Shown here one piece after another: positions 13,781 to 23,140 of a DNA stretch of 64,000 nucleotides. The position numbers and the translations under genes were made by a program. The notes under the pieces were generated by a model. It worked only from the letters and a program-made list of their open reading frames with translations. It ran no database searches and had not been told where the DNA came from. The stretch spans positions 1 through 64,000 of the forward strand of contig NZ_FCOG02000015.1 in the NCBI RefSeq assembly GCF_001544975.2, in the 5' to 3' direction. Origin of the DNA: Caballeronia arationis (GTDB taxonomy: Bacteria > Pseudomonadota > Gammaproteobacteria > Burkholderiales > Burkholderiaceae). Position 1 is the first letter of the stretch. Each line of letters begins with the position of its first letter.

Positions 13781-15412
13781 ATGTCGTTTGAAGTGGACTA
13801 CATCGTGGTCGGCGCAGGTTCGGCAGGCTGCGTGCTCGCCAACCGGCTGAGCGAAGACCCGAACAACCGCGTGCTGCTGCTCGAAGCCGGCGGCCCGGAC
13901 AGCAATCCATGGATTCACATCCCGGTCGGCTACTTCAAGACCATGCACGACCCCGAACTCGACTGGTGCTACGAGACCGAGCCGGACGAAGGCATCGCGG
14001 GACGGCAACTGCAATGGCCGCGCGGCAAGGTGCTCGGAGGATCGAGTTCCCTCAACGGCCTGCTCTACGTGCGCGGCCAGCGCGAGGATTATGATCGCTG
14101 GGCCTCGCTCGGCAACCGCGGCTGGAGCTATGCCGACGTCCTGCCCTACTTCAGGAAGTCCGAGGATCAGGAGCGCGGCGCGAATGCGTACCACGGCGTG
14201 GGCGGCCCGCTGAAAGTGTCGGACCTGCGGCTGCGCCGGCCGATCGCCGATCACTTCATCGCCGGCGCGCAGGACATCGGCATCCCGTTCAACGAGGACT
14301 ACAACGGCGCCACGCAGGAAGGCGTCGCCTATTTCCAGCAGACGGCGCACAAGGGCTTTCGCTGGAGCACCGCGAAGGCTTTCCTGCGGCCCGCACGGAA
14401 CCGCGCGAACCTGATCGTCGAAACGCACGCGCAGACGACGCGCGTGCTGTTCGAGGGCGCGCAGGCGGTGGGCGTCGAGTACATGCGCAAGGGTGAACTG
14501 AAGCGCGCGCGGGCAAACGCCGAAGTCATCCTCGCGGCGGGCGCGATCGGCTCGCCGCAGATCCTGCAGAACTCAGGCGTCGGTCCGTCCGACGTACTGA
14601 GCCGCGCCGGCGTGCGCGTGCATCACGACCTGCCCGGCGTCGGCCGCAATCTCAAGGACCATCTGCAAGTGCGGCTCGTCTTCAAGACGCGCGAGCGCAC
14701 GCTCAACGACGAAGTGAACAACCCGTTTCGCAAGCTCCTGATCGGGCTGCAATACGCGCTCTGCCGGACCGGCCCGCTGACGCTCGCGGCAAGTCAGGTC
14801 GCGATCTTCACGCGCTCGCGTCCCGACGTCGATCGCCCGGACATCCAGTTTCATATGCAGCCCCTGAGCGCCGACAAGCCCGGCGAAGGCGCGCATCCGT
14901 TCTCGGCATTCACGGCGTCGGTGTGCCAGTTGCGGCCTTTCAGCAGCGGCAGCGTCGAGATCAAGTCGGCGCATCCGCTGCAGTATCCGGCGATCCAGCC
15001 GAACTATCTGTCCGACGCGCGCGATCATCCCGTCGTGATCGGCGGGATCAAGGTCGCGCGGCGCATTGCACAGGCGCCTTCGCTCGCGCCGCACATCCTC
15101 TCGGAGTTCGTGCCGGGCGCGCAGTTCCAGTCCGACGACGAACTGCTCGACGCCGCCCGCCGCTACAGCCAGTCGATCTATCACCCGGCGTGCACCTGCC
15201 GAATGGGAAGCGACGCGATGGCAGTCGTCGACGACCGCCTGCGCGTGCGCGGCCTCGCGCGGCTGCGGGTGGTCGACGCGTCGGTCATGCCTGATCTCGT
15301 GTCGGGCAATACGAACGCGCCTGTGATCATGATCGCGGAGAAAGCCGCCGACATGATCAAGGCCGACCAGAAGGGGATGGTTGAAGCTCCGGTGTTCGAG
15401 GAAACCGTTTGA
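13781..15412 (+). CDS. iseJ: GMC family FAD-dependent dehydrogenase, likely isethionate dehydrogenase
   Basis: 543 residues. The Rossmann FAD motif is VVGAGSAGCVLANRLSEDP near the N-terminus. GMC signature 1 is around GKVLGGSSSLNGLLYVRG, signature 2 around GAIGSPQILQNSGVGP. The C-terminal HPACTCRMG and SGNTNAPVIMIAEKAAD complete the family pattern. IseJ of Cupriavidus oxidises isethionate to sulfoacetaldehyde and passes electrons to cytochrome c. The start at 13781 follows AGGAGA. No signal peptide is visible. It is followed 53 bp later by a transporter, and its product is the substrate of the nearby Xsc. Without context it would only be called a choline/alcohol dehydrogenase-type GMC protein. 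Confidence 0.75.
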   Translation: MSFEVDYIVVGAGSAGCVLANRLSEDPNNRVLLLEAGGPDSNPWIHIPVGYFKTMHDPELDWCYETEPDEGIAGRQLQWPRGKVLGGSSSLNGLLYVRGQREDYDRWASLGNRGWSYADVLPYFRKSEDQERGANAYHGVGGPLKVSDLRLRRPIADHFIAGAQDIGIPFNEDYNGATQEGVAYFQQTAHKGFRWSTAKAFLRPARNRANLIVETHAQTTRVLFEGAQAVGVEYMRKGELKRARANAEVILAAGAIGSPQILQNSGVGPSDVLSRAGVRVHHDLPGVGRNLKDHLQVRLVFKTRERTLNDEVNNPFRKLLIGLQYALCRTGPLTLAASQVAIFTRSRPDVDRPDIQFHMQPLSADKPGEGAHPFSAFTASVCQLRPFSSGSVEIKSAHPLQYPAIQPNYLSDARDHPVVIGGIKVARRIAQAPSLAPHILSEFVPGAQFQSDDELLDAARRYSQSIYHPACTCRMGSDAMAVVDDRLRVRGLARLRVVDASVMPDLVSGNTNAPVIMIAEKAADMIKADQKGMVEAPVFEETV

Positions 15413-15465
15413 TAGCGATTTGATACCGACGTGGAAAACCACGCGGCTACCTACAGGAGACGAAA

Positions 15466-16794
15466 ATGCAGCAGACGGCAGCGACTCAAGAAAGTGATGC
15501 GCGTCAGATCCGGCGCGTAGTCACGGCAAGCCTGATCGGCGCGACCATCGAGTGGTACGACTTCTTTCTATACGGCGTGGTCGCCGGGATCGTGTTCAAC
15601 AAGCTGTATTTTCCAAGCGGCGATCCGCTCGTCTCGACGATGCTCGCCTACGGCACCTTCGCCGTCGGCTTTTTGAGCCGGCCGCTTGGCGGCGTGATCT
15701 TCGGTCACTTCGGCGACAAGCTCGGCCGCAAGAGCATGCTCGTGATGACGCTGATGATCATGGGCGCCGCGACCGTGCTGATCGGCCTCGTGCCGACCTA
15801 CGACCAGATTGGCCTCTGGGCGCCATCGCTCCTGCTTCTGCTGCGCGTGGCACAGGGCATCGGGCTTGGCGGCGAATGGGGAGGCGCCGTGCTGATGGCG
15901 TTCGAATATGCGCCTGAGAACAAGCGCGGCTTCTACGCGAGCATTCCGCAAATCGGCCTCGCGCTCGGCCTGTGCATTGCGTCGGGCGTGGTCGCGATCC
16001 TGTCGTCGTTCCTCACCAACGAGCAGTTTCTGTCGTGGGGCTGGCGCCTGTCGTTCCTGCTCTCGATCGTGCTCGTCGCGATCGGCATGTATATCCGCCT
16101 GAACGTGATGGAGACGCCCGAGTTCGCGAAGGTCAAGCAAAAGGGCGAGCAGATCAAGCTGCCGATCAAGGAAGTGCTCGCCGAACATCCGGGCAACGTG
16201 CTGGCCGGCATGGGCGCGCGCTTCATCGACGGTGTGTTCTTCAATGTGTTCGGCGTCTTTTCGATCGTCTATCTCACGCAGACGCTCAAGGTGCCTCGCA
16301 CCGAGGCGCTGCTCGGCGTGATGGCCGCCGCCATCGTGATGATGTTCGCGATTCCTTTTTTCGGGCGGCTGTCGGATCGCATCGGGCGCACGCGGACCTA
16401 TTTTTGGGGTTCGCTGCTGACGGGGGTGTCGGCGTTCGCGGGCTTCTGGCTGATGAAGCACGGCAGCGGTAGCATCGCACTCGTGTGGATTGCCATTGTG
16501 ATTCCGTTCGGTGTCTTTTATGCGTCGGTTTATGGTCCCGAGGCCGCGCTTTTTGCGGAACTCTTCGATGCCAAGGTCCGCTATTCGGGGATCTCGTTCG
16601 TCTACCAGTTCTCGGGCATCTTCGCGAGCGGCATCACGCCGATCATCGCGACTTTCCTGCTCAAGAAGGGTGACGGCGAGCCGTGGCTCATCTGCATCTA
16701 CGTGTTGATCTCGGCACTGGTGAGCGCACTGTCGGCTGCGTGGATCGGGCGGCGGGCGCGGGCGGAGAAACGTCGGGTTGAGTGGGCTTCGTGA
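15466..16794 (+). CDS. iseU: MFS transporter of the metabolite:H+ symporter (MHS) type, likely isethionate importer
   Basis: 442 residues with twelve predicted membrane segments. TIEWYDFFLYG near residue 30 and FGDKLGRKSMLVMTL near 83 are typical of the MHS subgroup (ShiA/ProP/KgtP-like); a second RLSDRIGRTRTYF lies in the middle. Members take up organic anions with protons across the inner membrane. The start follows AGGAGACGAAA. It is probably co-transcribed with iseJ. The position supports uptake of isethionate; the exact substrate is inferred. A repeat element follows the gene. Confidence 0.75.
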   Translation: MQQTAATQESDARQIRRVVTASLIGATIEWYDFFLYGVVAGIVFNKLYFPSGDPLVSTMLAYGTFAVGFLSRPLGGVIFGHFGDKLGRKSMLVMTLMIMGAATVLIGLVPTYDQIGLWAPSLLLLLRVAQGIGLGGEWGGAVLMAFEYAPENKRGFYASIPQIGLALGLCIASGVVAILSSFLTNEQFLSWGWRLSFLLSIVLVAIGMYIRLNVMETPEFAKVKQKGEQIKLPIKEVLAEHPGNVLAGMGARFIDGVFFNVFGVFSIVYLTQTLKVPRTEALLGVMAAAIVMMFAIPFFGRLSDRIGRTRTYFWGSLLTGVSAFAGFWLMKHGSGSIALVWIAIVIPFGVFYASVYGPEAALFAELFDAKVRYSGISFVYQFSGIFASGITPIIATFLLKKGDGEPWLICIYVLISALVSALSAAWIGRRARAEKRRVEWAS

Positions 16795-16848
16795 GGGCTT
16801 TTTCGCTGACGCTCGGGGGGTGGGTCTTCAACGCCCTTCAATGTCTCT

Positions 16849-17497
16849 GCGCTTCTGTGGAACTTGCTTTCTTTGTGGTCTATTAGCTCTGCCCCTGTGC
16901 GGGGCGGCAGTCACTTTCTTTGCTGCTGCAAAGAAAGTGACCAAAGAAAGCAGCTTTTTCAGGCAGCAGTCTTAGGACGTCACCACCCTCGCAGTACAGA
17001 GTGGCCCAGCCCCTAAGTGTCGCCCTCAAACGACCGAGGGGCTTGGTGCGCGGCACGCACTGTGTCATCGTGCAATGAACGGATTGGCACAGCAGTCATT
17101 CATCCGTTTTCGCTTCGCTGGACGAGAGGTACATCGTCGCGCGGTTGAGGTTCGCGGTCGAGGTGGTAGTCCGCTTGTTTTCGGTTGTGCCCCTCGTCCG
17201 AGCGAAGCGCGGAGGGACCGGAACGAAGTGCTTACCACTTTGTTGGACTGCGAGGGGTGTCAGTGCGTGCGCGCGCCAAGCCGGGTGGGTCGTTTGGGGG
17301 CGACACTTAGGCGCTGGGCCACTCAGTAGTGCAAGTGTGATCACGTCCTAACACCGTTGGCCCCGTAGCTGCTTTCTTTGCTTACTTTCTTTGCAGCAGC
17401 AAAGAAAGTAAGTCCCGCCCCGGACAGGGGCAGAGCTAATAGACCGATAAGAAAGCAAGTTTCATAGAAGCACAAGCGCATCAGGCGGTGTTCAACA
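16849..17497 (+). repeat. ~640-bp interspersed repeat element A with inverted terminal arms
   Basis: Both ends carry the same ~130-bp arm in inverted orientation (CTTGCTTTCTT... at about 16864 and its complement near 17450). Each arm contains a long hairpin: 16912-16939 (12-bp arms, TGCT loop) and 17381-17412 (14-bp arms, AGCA loop). The core between them aligns with the reverse complement of element B (23141-23770) over its whole length. Short reading frames inside (FCGTCFLCGLL, FFAAAKKV) look like by-products of the repeat. The bases of the hairpin arms covary between arms. Edges are approximate. It fills the gap between iseU and sauU. Confidence 0.85.
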
Positions 17498-17519
17498 GCA
17501 AAAGCAACAGCAAAAGCAA
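17496..17519 (+). repeat. Short tandem repeat CAGCAAAAGCAA x2
   Basis: Two perfect 12-bp units, followed by further CAACAA triplets to about 17533, at the junction of repeat element A and the sauU stop. Element B ends in a related sequence (TTCAACAGCAAAAACAAAA near 23784). Confidence 0.6.
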
Positions 17520-17565
17520 CAGCAACAACAACACCCCCCTCCGCGCGCCAGCAAACGACACCGTC

Positions 17566-18942
17566 CTACTTCTTCCACCGCAACGGCCTGCGCAACGGAT
17601 GCCGCTGCAGCCCCACCCCTTGCCCCGCATGCGCGAACGCGGGCTCCGCGCCCATCAGCACATGACGCTCGCGATCCTCATCGGCTTCGACGGTCTTCGA
17701 GGTATCGATGAAGAGCGCCGCCACGATCCCGACCCCAAGCAGGCACGCGGAAATGGTGAACGGCACGTCGTAGCTTCCCGTCGATTCGATCAGGAACCCG
17801 AACGCGACCGGCGACACCATGCCCGCGACGCCAAAGCCCGTGTTCATCATGCCGCCCGCTGTGCCCGCATACTTGCCCGCGATATCGAGCGGCAGCGTCC
17901 ACAGCACCGGATTCGTGATCTCGAGGAAGAAGAACGACGCGGAAAGAAACATCACGGCCGTGATCGGATCGGTGGCGGAGAGCATGGGCAGCAGGAACGC
18001 GAGCGACCCGCCCATGCCGACCACCAGCACCGAACAGCGCGCGAACCGCAGGCGTCCGGTCGCCTTGTAGAGCTTGTCGGAGACGACGCCGCCGAGCGTA
18101 TCGCCGATCACGCCCGCGAGCAGCGGCAGCGCGGTAAAGAGCGCAAGCTGCTTCAGGTCAAAACCGCGCGATTCCTTCAGGTACGAAGGCAGCCACGTCA
18201 AATAGACCCACAGGAGCCAGCCATAGCAGAAATCGACGACGGTCACGAGCCACATGCGGTGAATCAGTTTGCGCCAGGGCGTGGCCGCGTGTTTCGCGCG
18301 GTCGCAGTCGCCCTGCCGGTAGCCGATCTCCGCAGTCTCCTCCGGCGTGATGCGCTTGTGCTGCTCTGGCGAATTCGTGAAACAGCACATGTAGAGCACG
18401 GTCCACGCGAGGCTCGCGACGCCGAGCAACAGGAACGCATCGCGCCAGCCGCCCATCGCCACGACCGCGAGCACGAGCGGCGGAGTCACCGCGCCACCGA
18501 GCCGCGCGAAGCTGTGCGTGATGCCCTGCGCAAAACCGCGCTCGGCCACAGGCATCCAGTAGGTGAATGCGCGCGTCGCAGTCGGGAACGCGCCGCCTTC
18601 GCCGATGCCGAGCAGAAAGCGCAGGCCCACCAGCATCGCGACACTGCCGGCGAAACCGGTCGCGAGCGTGGCGACGCCCCAGATCAGCGAGAGGATCGTG
18701 AGCACGCGCTTCGGGCCGTACTTGTCCGCGAGCCAGCCGCCGACGATCTGCATCACCGCGTACGGATACGCGAACGCCGAGAACACGAGGCCGAGCTGGC
18801 CGGAGGTCAGTCCCATCTCATGCCGGATGATCGGCCCCGCCACCGCGATGTTCACGCGATCGATGTACGAGATGAAATACATCAGGCACATGATGGCGAG
18901 GATGATATGGCGCGTCTTCACGCGCCGGGTGCGCTTTTCCAT
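17566..18942 (-). CDS. sauU: MFS transporter (anion:cation symporter family), likely sulfoacetate importer
   Basis: 458 residues with about twelve membrane segments and a cytoplasmic C-terminal tail. IDRVNIAVAGPIIRHEMG near residue 30 and GWLADKYGPKRVL near 70 are typical of the ACS family (glucarate/phthalate/tartrate-type importers). The start at 18942 follows AGGAGACAGC. It is the last gene of sauSTU, 135 bp after sauT. In Cupriavidus necator the sauRSTU cluster degrades sulfoacetate, and SauU is an MFS permease. Family and position both fit; the substrate is inferred from synteny. Confidence 0.8.
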   Translation of the reverse strand: MEKRTRRVKTRHIILAIMCLMYFISYIDRVNIAVAGPIIRHEMGLTSGQLGLVFSAFAYPYAVMQIVGGWLADKYGPKRVLTILSLIWGVATLATGFAGSVAMLVGLRFLLGIGEGGAFPTATRAFTYWMPVAERGFAQGITHSFARLGGAVTPPLVLAVVAMGGWRDAFLLLGVASLAWTVLYMCCFTNSPEQHKRITPEETAEIGYRQGDCDRAKHAATPWRKLIHRMWLVTVVDFCYGWLLWVYLTWLPSYLKESRGFDLKQLALFTALPLLAGVIGDTLGGVVSDKLYKATGRLRFARCSVLVVGMGGSLAFLLPMLSATDPITAVMFLSASFFFLEITNPVLWTLPLDIAGKYAGTAGGMMNTGFGVAGMVSPVAFGFLIESTGSYDVPFTISACLLGVGIVAALFIDTSKTVEADEDRERHVLMGAEPAFAHAGQGVGLQRHPLRRPLRWKK

Positions 18943-19077
18943 GCTGTCTCCTGTGTCGACCAAAGCTGGCTCTAGCGCTTGCTCTGGTCCCAAGTGTGTA
19001 CGGCGTTCATCGACGGCCGTATCTGTGGTTCAGCGGATCGTTACGTTGGAATGCGACTGGCTATCGGTTGGTGCTCC

Positions 19078-20664
19078 TCATGTCTGCAACAACTTGAGCC
19101 TCTGGACCTTGCCCGACGGTCCGCGCGGCAGTTCGGTCACGAGCCGGAACTCCTTCGGCGTCTTGTAGCGTCCGAGTTCTCTCAGGCAGTGCTCGCGCAG
19201 ACCGGCAGCGTCGAGCGCATCCGGACCGGCGGCTTCGCGCGCGACCACGAATGCCACGATCTCCTGCCCGTACGCCGCGTCCGGCACGCCCACCGCCGCC
19301 GCCTCCAGCACGCCGGGGTGGCGCAGCAACGCTTCGTCGATCTCGCGCGGCGCGATGTTCTCGCCACCCTTGATGATCAGTTCCTTCGCGCGGCCATTGA
19401 TGTAGTAGTAGCCATCGGCGTCGCGAAAGCCGAGGTCGCCGGTGCGCAGCCACCCTTCGGCGGTGAACGCGGCGCGCGTCTCGTCGGGACGCTTGTAGTA
19501 GCCGCTCATCACCTGCTCCCCGCGCAGCACGAGTTCGCCCGATTCGTTCGGCGCGCAGTCGCGGCCTTCACTGTCGATCACACGCGCCTCGCCGCCCGAC
19601 GGCAGTCCGATGCTGCCGATGCGCCGCCGCTCTGCGTCGTACGGATTGCTGAAGGCGGGCGCAGCCGTCTCTGTCATGCCCATCGTTTCGATCACGCCGA
19701 TCCCGAAGCGAGCCTCGAAAGCGCGATGATGCTCGGCCGGAAGCGCCGCCGACGCGCTGCGGCAGAACTTGAGCGCCGACAGATCGAAGGCATGCTCTTC
19801 GTCGTGATTGAGCAGATACGCAACGATCGTCGGCACGACGTTGATCCACGTGCAGGCGTAGCGCGCGGCGTCGCGCCAGAAGGTGCGCGCGGAAAAGCGC
19901 TCGGCCATCACGACGGAGCCGCCGTGAAAGAGCGGCGCGATGAGCGTCACGACGAGCCCGTTGATGTGATAGAGCGGCAGCGACGCGAGCACGCGATCGC
20001 CCGCGTCGAGCCGATGCTCGGCCGTGATGTTGTGTGCATTCGCGAGCAGGTTACGATGCGTGAGCAACACGCCCTTCGGCGCGCCCGTCGTGCCCGAGGT
20101 GTACATCAGCAGCGCGACGTCGGCGTGCGGCTCGGCGTGTCGGTGTTCCGCTGGACCGGCGCCCGGCGCATCCGCGAAAGCCAGTTCGGCCTTGGCGAAC
20201 GACAGCGTCTCGACCGCGTCGGCCTGTGTCTGGACCAGCAGGATGTCGCGTTCGAAGCCCTGCGTCCGAAGCTCGGCGAGCGCCGTCTCGATTGCCTCGC
20301 GCGAATCGCGCGACACGAAGATCATGCGCGTGTCCGAATGCTCGACGATGTATCTCACCTGCGACGGCTGGCACAGCAGGTTCAGCGGATTCGCCACATA
20401 GCCGCCGTACATCGCAGCGAGAAGAAGCGTCGCTGTCGGCAGGCCGTTGCCCATGTAGACGGAAACGACATCGCCGGGAACGAGGCCCGCGTCGGCGAAA
20501 CCCGCTTCGAGCGCGATGCACGCGTCGCGCAGTTCGCGGAACGTGAGCGCGCGCGGACGGGCGGACGCGTCGCCGTCTTCCACGGGCGCGAGCAGGAACG
20601 GCTTGTCGGGGAACTGCCGTGCGCGTTCGTCGATCAACGCGCGGATCGTGGCGGGCGTGTTCAT
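19078..20664 (-). CDS. sauT: AMP-dependent acyl-CoA ligase, likely sulfoacetate-CoA ligase
   Basis: 528 residues of the adenylate-forming superfamily. The P-loop motif is YTSGTTGAPKG; further core motifs are GMTETAAP, LRTGDLG, and GRAKELIIKGGENIAPREID. The catalytic lysine lies in GPSGKVQRLKLLQ at the C-terminus. SauT activates sulfoacetate to sulfoacetyl-CoA with ATP. The start ATG at 20664 overlaps the sauS stop (ATGA), so the two are translationally coupled. The product is the substrate of the acylating dehydrogenase SauS encoded just before it. Taken alone the protein is a generic acyl-CoA synthetase; the name depends on the sauRSTU arrangement. Confidence 0.8.
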   Translation of the reverse strand: MNTPATIRALIDERARQFPDKPFLLAPVEDGDASARPRALTFRELRDACIALEAGFADAGLVPGDVVSVYMGNGLPTATLLLAAMYGGYVANPLNLLCQPSQVRYIVEHSDTRMIFVSRDSREAIETALAELRTQGFERDILLVQTQADAVETLSFAKAELAFADAPGAGPAEHRHAEPHADVALLMYTSGTTGAPKGVLLTHRNLLANAHNITAEHRLDAGDRVLASLPLYHINGLVVTLIAPLFHGGSVVMAERFSARTFWRDAARYACTWINVVPTIVAYLLNHDEEHAFDLSALKFCRSASAALPAEHHRAFEARFGIGVIETMGMTETAAPAFSNPYDAERRRIGSIGLPSGGEARVIDSEGRDCAPNESGELVLRGEQVMSGYYKRPDETRAAFTAEGWLRTGDLGFRDADGYYYINGRAKELIIKGGENIAPREIDEALLRHPGVLEAAAVGVPDAAYGQEIVAFVVAREAAGPDALDAAGLREHCLRELGRYKTPKEFRLVTELPRGPSGKVQRLKLLQT

Positions 20665-22094
20665 CGGCCGTACCTCGCGAAGAAATCGCCGAGCAGGTCG
20701 TCGAGTTCGGGGACGCGCTCCTCGACCGGAAACGCGACACGCGTCGTGTTCAGGTATTGCCGGAAGCCGAGATTGGCGGAGAAGTTGTTGCGGCCCCAGG
20801 TGCCGCACCCCATCGAGAGCGAGAACGGCAGGCCGTTGTCGAAGTTGCCGCCGGTCGCGAGGCAATGCGCCTGGTTCGCGATCACGCGCGCCACCGGCAG
20901 GCTCGTGCCGAGGCGCACGGCCTGTTCCGGATCGTTCGAATGCAGGCCGACCGAATGACCCGCGCCCATGTATGCGTAGATCCGGCGCACGATGTCGGCG
21001 GCATCGTCGAAGTCGCGCGCGCGGTAGACCGCGAGCACCGGCGAAAGCTTCTCACCCGAGAACGGGTGCTCGATGCCGAAACCCGTTTCTTCGACCATCA
21101 GGAACGCGGGCTCGCGCGCGGCGACGTCGTCGAGGCCGGCGAGCCGCGCGATCTGCGTCGCGGACTTTGCCGTGCAGTCGGCGGCGAGCTTGCCGTCGTG
21201 CCACATCGCCGCCTGCAGGCGCGCCTTTTCGTCTTCGTTGAGCAGCACGCCGCCGTGCAAGGCGAGCGCGTCGAGCATCGGCTGATAGATGGCCTCCTCG
21301 ATCACCACGCTGTTTTCGGACGAACAGCTGGTCGCGTTGTCGAAGGTCTTGGAGAGCGCGATCTTGCGTGCGGCATCGTCGAGCGGCGCGGAAGCCGTGA
21401 CGATCGACGCGACGTTGCCCGCCCCCACGCCGAACGCGGGCGTGCCGCTCGCATAGGCCATGCGCACGTTCGCCTGCGATCCGGTCGCGACGACGAGGTC
21501 GCATTGACGCAGGAGTTCCGCCGTCGCGGCCTTGCTGATGGGCGGTGGCAGCACCTGCACGAGGTCGGGCGAGAGACCGACTTTCGCGAACTGCTCGTGA
21601 ATCAAGCCAATGAGCAGCGCGCACGACGTGTATCCCTTCGGCGAAGGCGCCACGATCACCGCATTGCCGCACTTCAGCGCGTTGATGATCTTGTTGGCCG
21701 GCGTCGCGGCCGGGTTGGTCGAAGGCGTCACGGCCGCCACCACGCCGACGGCCCGCGCAATCTCGACGATGCCGTTCGCCTCGTCGCGCGCGATCACGCC
21801 GCAGGTCTTCTGGCCGCGCAGGTCGCGCAAGAGGCCGAGCGTCTTGCGATAGTTCTTGCGGAACTTGTCGTCGACGTTGCCGAGGCCGGTGTCGGCGACA
21901 GCGAGCTCCGCTAGGCGGCGGTTGCGCGCGGGCTCCATGATCGCCCACGCGGCGGCGTCGGCGGCTGCGTCGAGCGCGTCCTGGCCGGCGAATTCGAAGG
22001 TGCGCTGCGCGGCGCGGGCTCGCGCGACGAGTTCGCCGACGACCTGCTCGACGTCGCTCTTCATCACTTCTGCAACTGTGGCTCTTACGTTCAT
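20661..22094 (-). CDS. sauS: CoA-acylating aldehyde dehydrogenase, likely sulfoacetaldehyde dehydrogenase
   Basis: 477 residues of the acylating aldehyde dehydrogenase group (EutE/AdhE-like). Catalytic Cys257 lies in FDNATSCSSENSVV; VTPSTNPAATPANKIINALK (near 122-141) and GVGAGNVASIV (near 222-232) are typical cofactor-region motifs. SauS reduces sulfoacetyl-CoA with NADPH to sulfoacetaldehyde, which Xsc then cleaves. It is the first gene of sauSTU, divergent from the IclR gene sauR. The 245-bp intergenic region has two palindromes. This chain (acylating dehydrogenase, ligase, MFS permease, IclR regulator) reproduces the sauRSTU content, which makes the assignment stronger than similarity alone. 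Confidence 0.82.
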   Translation of the reverse strand: MNVRATVAEVMKSDVEQVVGELVARARAAQRTFEFAGQDALDAAADAAAWAIMEPARNRRLAELAVADTGLGNVDDKFRKNYRKTLGLLRDLRGQKTCGVIARDEANGIVEIARAVGVVAAVTPSTNPAATPANKIINALKCGNAVIVAPSPKGYTSCALLIGLIHEQFAKVGLSPDLVQVLPPPISKAATAELLRQCDLVVATGSQANVRMAYASGTPAFGVGAGNVASIVTASAPLDDAARKIALSKTFDNATSCSSENSVVIEEAIYQPMLDALALHGGVLLNEDEKARLQAAMWHDGKLAADCTAKSATQIARLAGLDDVAAREPAFLMVEETGFGIEHPFSGEKLSPVLAVYRARDFDDAADIVRRIYAYMGAGHSVGLHSNDPEQAVRLGTSLPVARVIANQAHCLATGGNFDNGLPFSLSMGCGTWGRNNFSANLGFRQYLNTTRVAFPVEERVPELDDLLGDFFARYGR

Positions 22095-22203
22095 ACGGTT
22101 GGCTCCGCGTGGCTGGATTGACGATGACTTCAATCTAGCCAGCGGCGCGAACGACGCGGTCCCGTTTTGTTCGAAATCCATCGCTCTACGAAACGCAGAA
22201 GCG

Positions 22204-22218
22204 GAAATTGCGAATTTC
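22204..22218. promoter_or_regulatory. Palindrome GAAAT-N5-ATTTC between sauS and sauR
   Basis: Perfect arms (6 bp if the inner T/A pair is counted, spacer GCG). It has the same 15-bp geometry as the GGAAC-N5-GTTCC sites at xsc and iseJ but different arms. It is also reminiscent of the classical IclR box. It lies 110 bp before sauS and 122 bp before sauR, a good place for SauR. Confidence 0.5.
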
Positions 22219-22237
22219 GGGACTTGCTCGAGTCCCG
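22218..22237. promoter_or_regulatory. Palindrome CGGGACT-N6-AGTCCCG between sauS and sauR
   Basis: Perfect 7-bp arms at 22218-22224 and 22231-22237, directly abutting the GAAAT palindrome. It may be a second operator or a short RNA hairpin in the sauR leader. Confidence 0.45.
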
Positions 22238-22339
22238 AAAAACGATAAAGTCGATGCAAAAGGAAAGCCGTCACTCGATACGTCGCAGGCGATGCTCGCG
22301 ACCACACTCAAAGACGGCACACGATATTCAGGAGACAGA

Positions 22340-23104
22340 ATGTCGGCTTCGAATCAGTCCAATGCCGCTGCGGTGCGAGCGTTTCGGGTGCTCGAAACGC
22401 TCGCGGAGGCGGGCCACCCGTTGTCCATGACCGAACTCGTCGGTGCGCTCGGCTTGCCCAAGCAGACGGTGCACCGAATCCTCGTGCAGTTGTTGGACGC
22501 CTGGCTCGTCACGCGCGGTGCCGGCGACCGGCTCTACGAATGCTCGCCGCGCGTGCGCTCCCTCGCGGTCAACGTGCTGATGCACGCGGGGCCTGCTGCG
22601 GCGCGTCATGCGCTGCTGGAACAGCTCGTCGCGAAGGTCGGCGAAACCTGCAACCTGACGATGCTCGCAGGCAACGACGTGGTCTACGTGGATCGCGTGG
22701 AGACGGAGTGGCCGCTGCGCATGCATTTGCAGGCGGGCTCGCACGTGCCGCTGCATTGCTCGGCGAGCGGCAAGCTGCTGCTCAGTTTCATGCCGAAGGA
22801 ACGTCGCGAGCGGATGATCGATACGCTGCCGTTACGCGCTTACTCCGAACGGACCATCACCGATCGCGAGGCGTTGCGGCGAGAACTTGCGGCTACGCGG
22901 CGCAGGCTGCTCGCGATCAACGATCAGGAGCATCTGCAGGGGTTGATCGCGATTGCCGTGCCCGTGATGCTCGACCGGAATCGGGCTTGCGCGGCCATTG
23001 CGGTGCAGGCGCCCGTCGGACGAGTCACGCTCGACGATCTGCTCGCGTTCGTGCCCGATCTCAGACATGCCGCCGAGGAGACGGCCAAGACGTTTCAGAC
23101 TTGA
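22340..23104 (+). CDS. sauR: IclR family regulator of the sulfoacetate module
   Basis: 254 residues: helix-turn-helix at about 10-75 (LSMTELVGALGLPKQTVHRI) and an effector domain with GETCNLTMLAGNDVVYVDRV and HCSASGKLLLSFM. The start follows AGGAGACAGA. It is divergent from sauSTU and probably controls it through the palindromes at 22204-22237. It closely resembles the xsc-linked IclR and IseR in the effector core (GETCNLT), which suggests that all three sense related C2 sulfonates; that is inference. A repeat element follows its stop codon. Confidence 0.82.
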   Translation: MSASNQSNAAAVRAFRVLETLAEAGHPLSMTELVGALGLPKQTVHRILVQLLDAWLVTRGAGDRLYECSPRVRSLAVNVLMHAGPAAARHALLEQLVAKVGETCNLTMLAGNDVVYVDRVETEWPLRMHLQAGSHVPLHCSASGKLLLSFMPKERRERMIDTLPLRAYSERTITDREALRRELAATRRRLLAINDQEHLQGLIAIAVPVMLDRNRACAAIAVQAPVGRVTLDDLLAFVPDLRHAAEETAKTFQT

Positions 23105-23140
23105 GGGATACGGTCTACGTGGTTCAGCACCGTTCGATGC

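Noticed and set aside
16778..17351. Small open frames (FCGTCFLCGLL, FFAAAKKV) inside the ~640-bp repeats, also at 22998-23776
   Set aside because: They arise from the repeat's palindromic DNA and appear in several frames and both strands; no ribosome sites.
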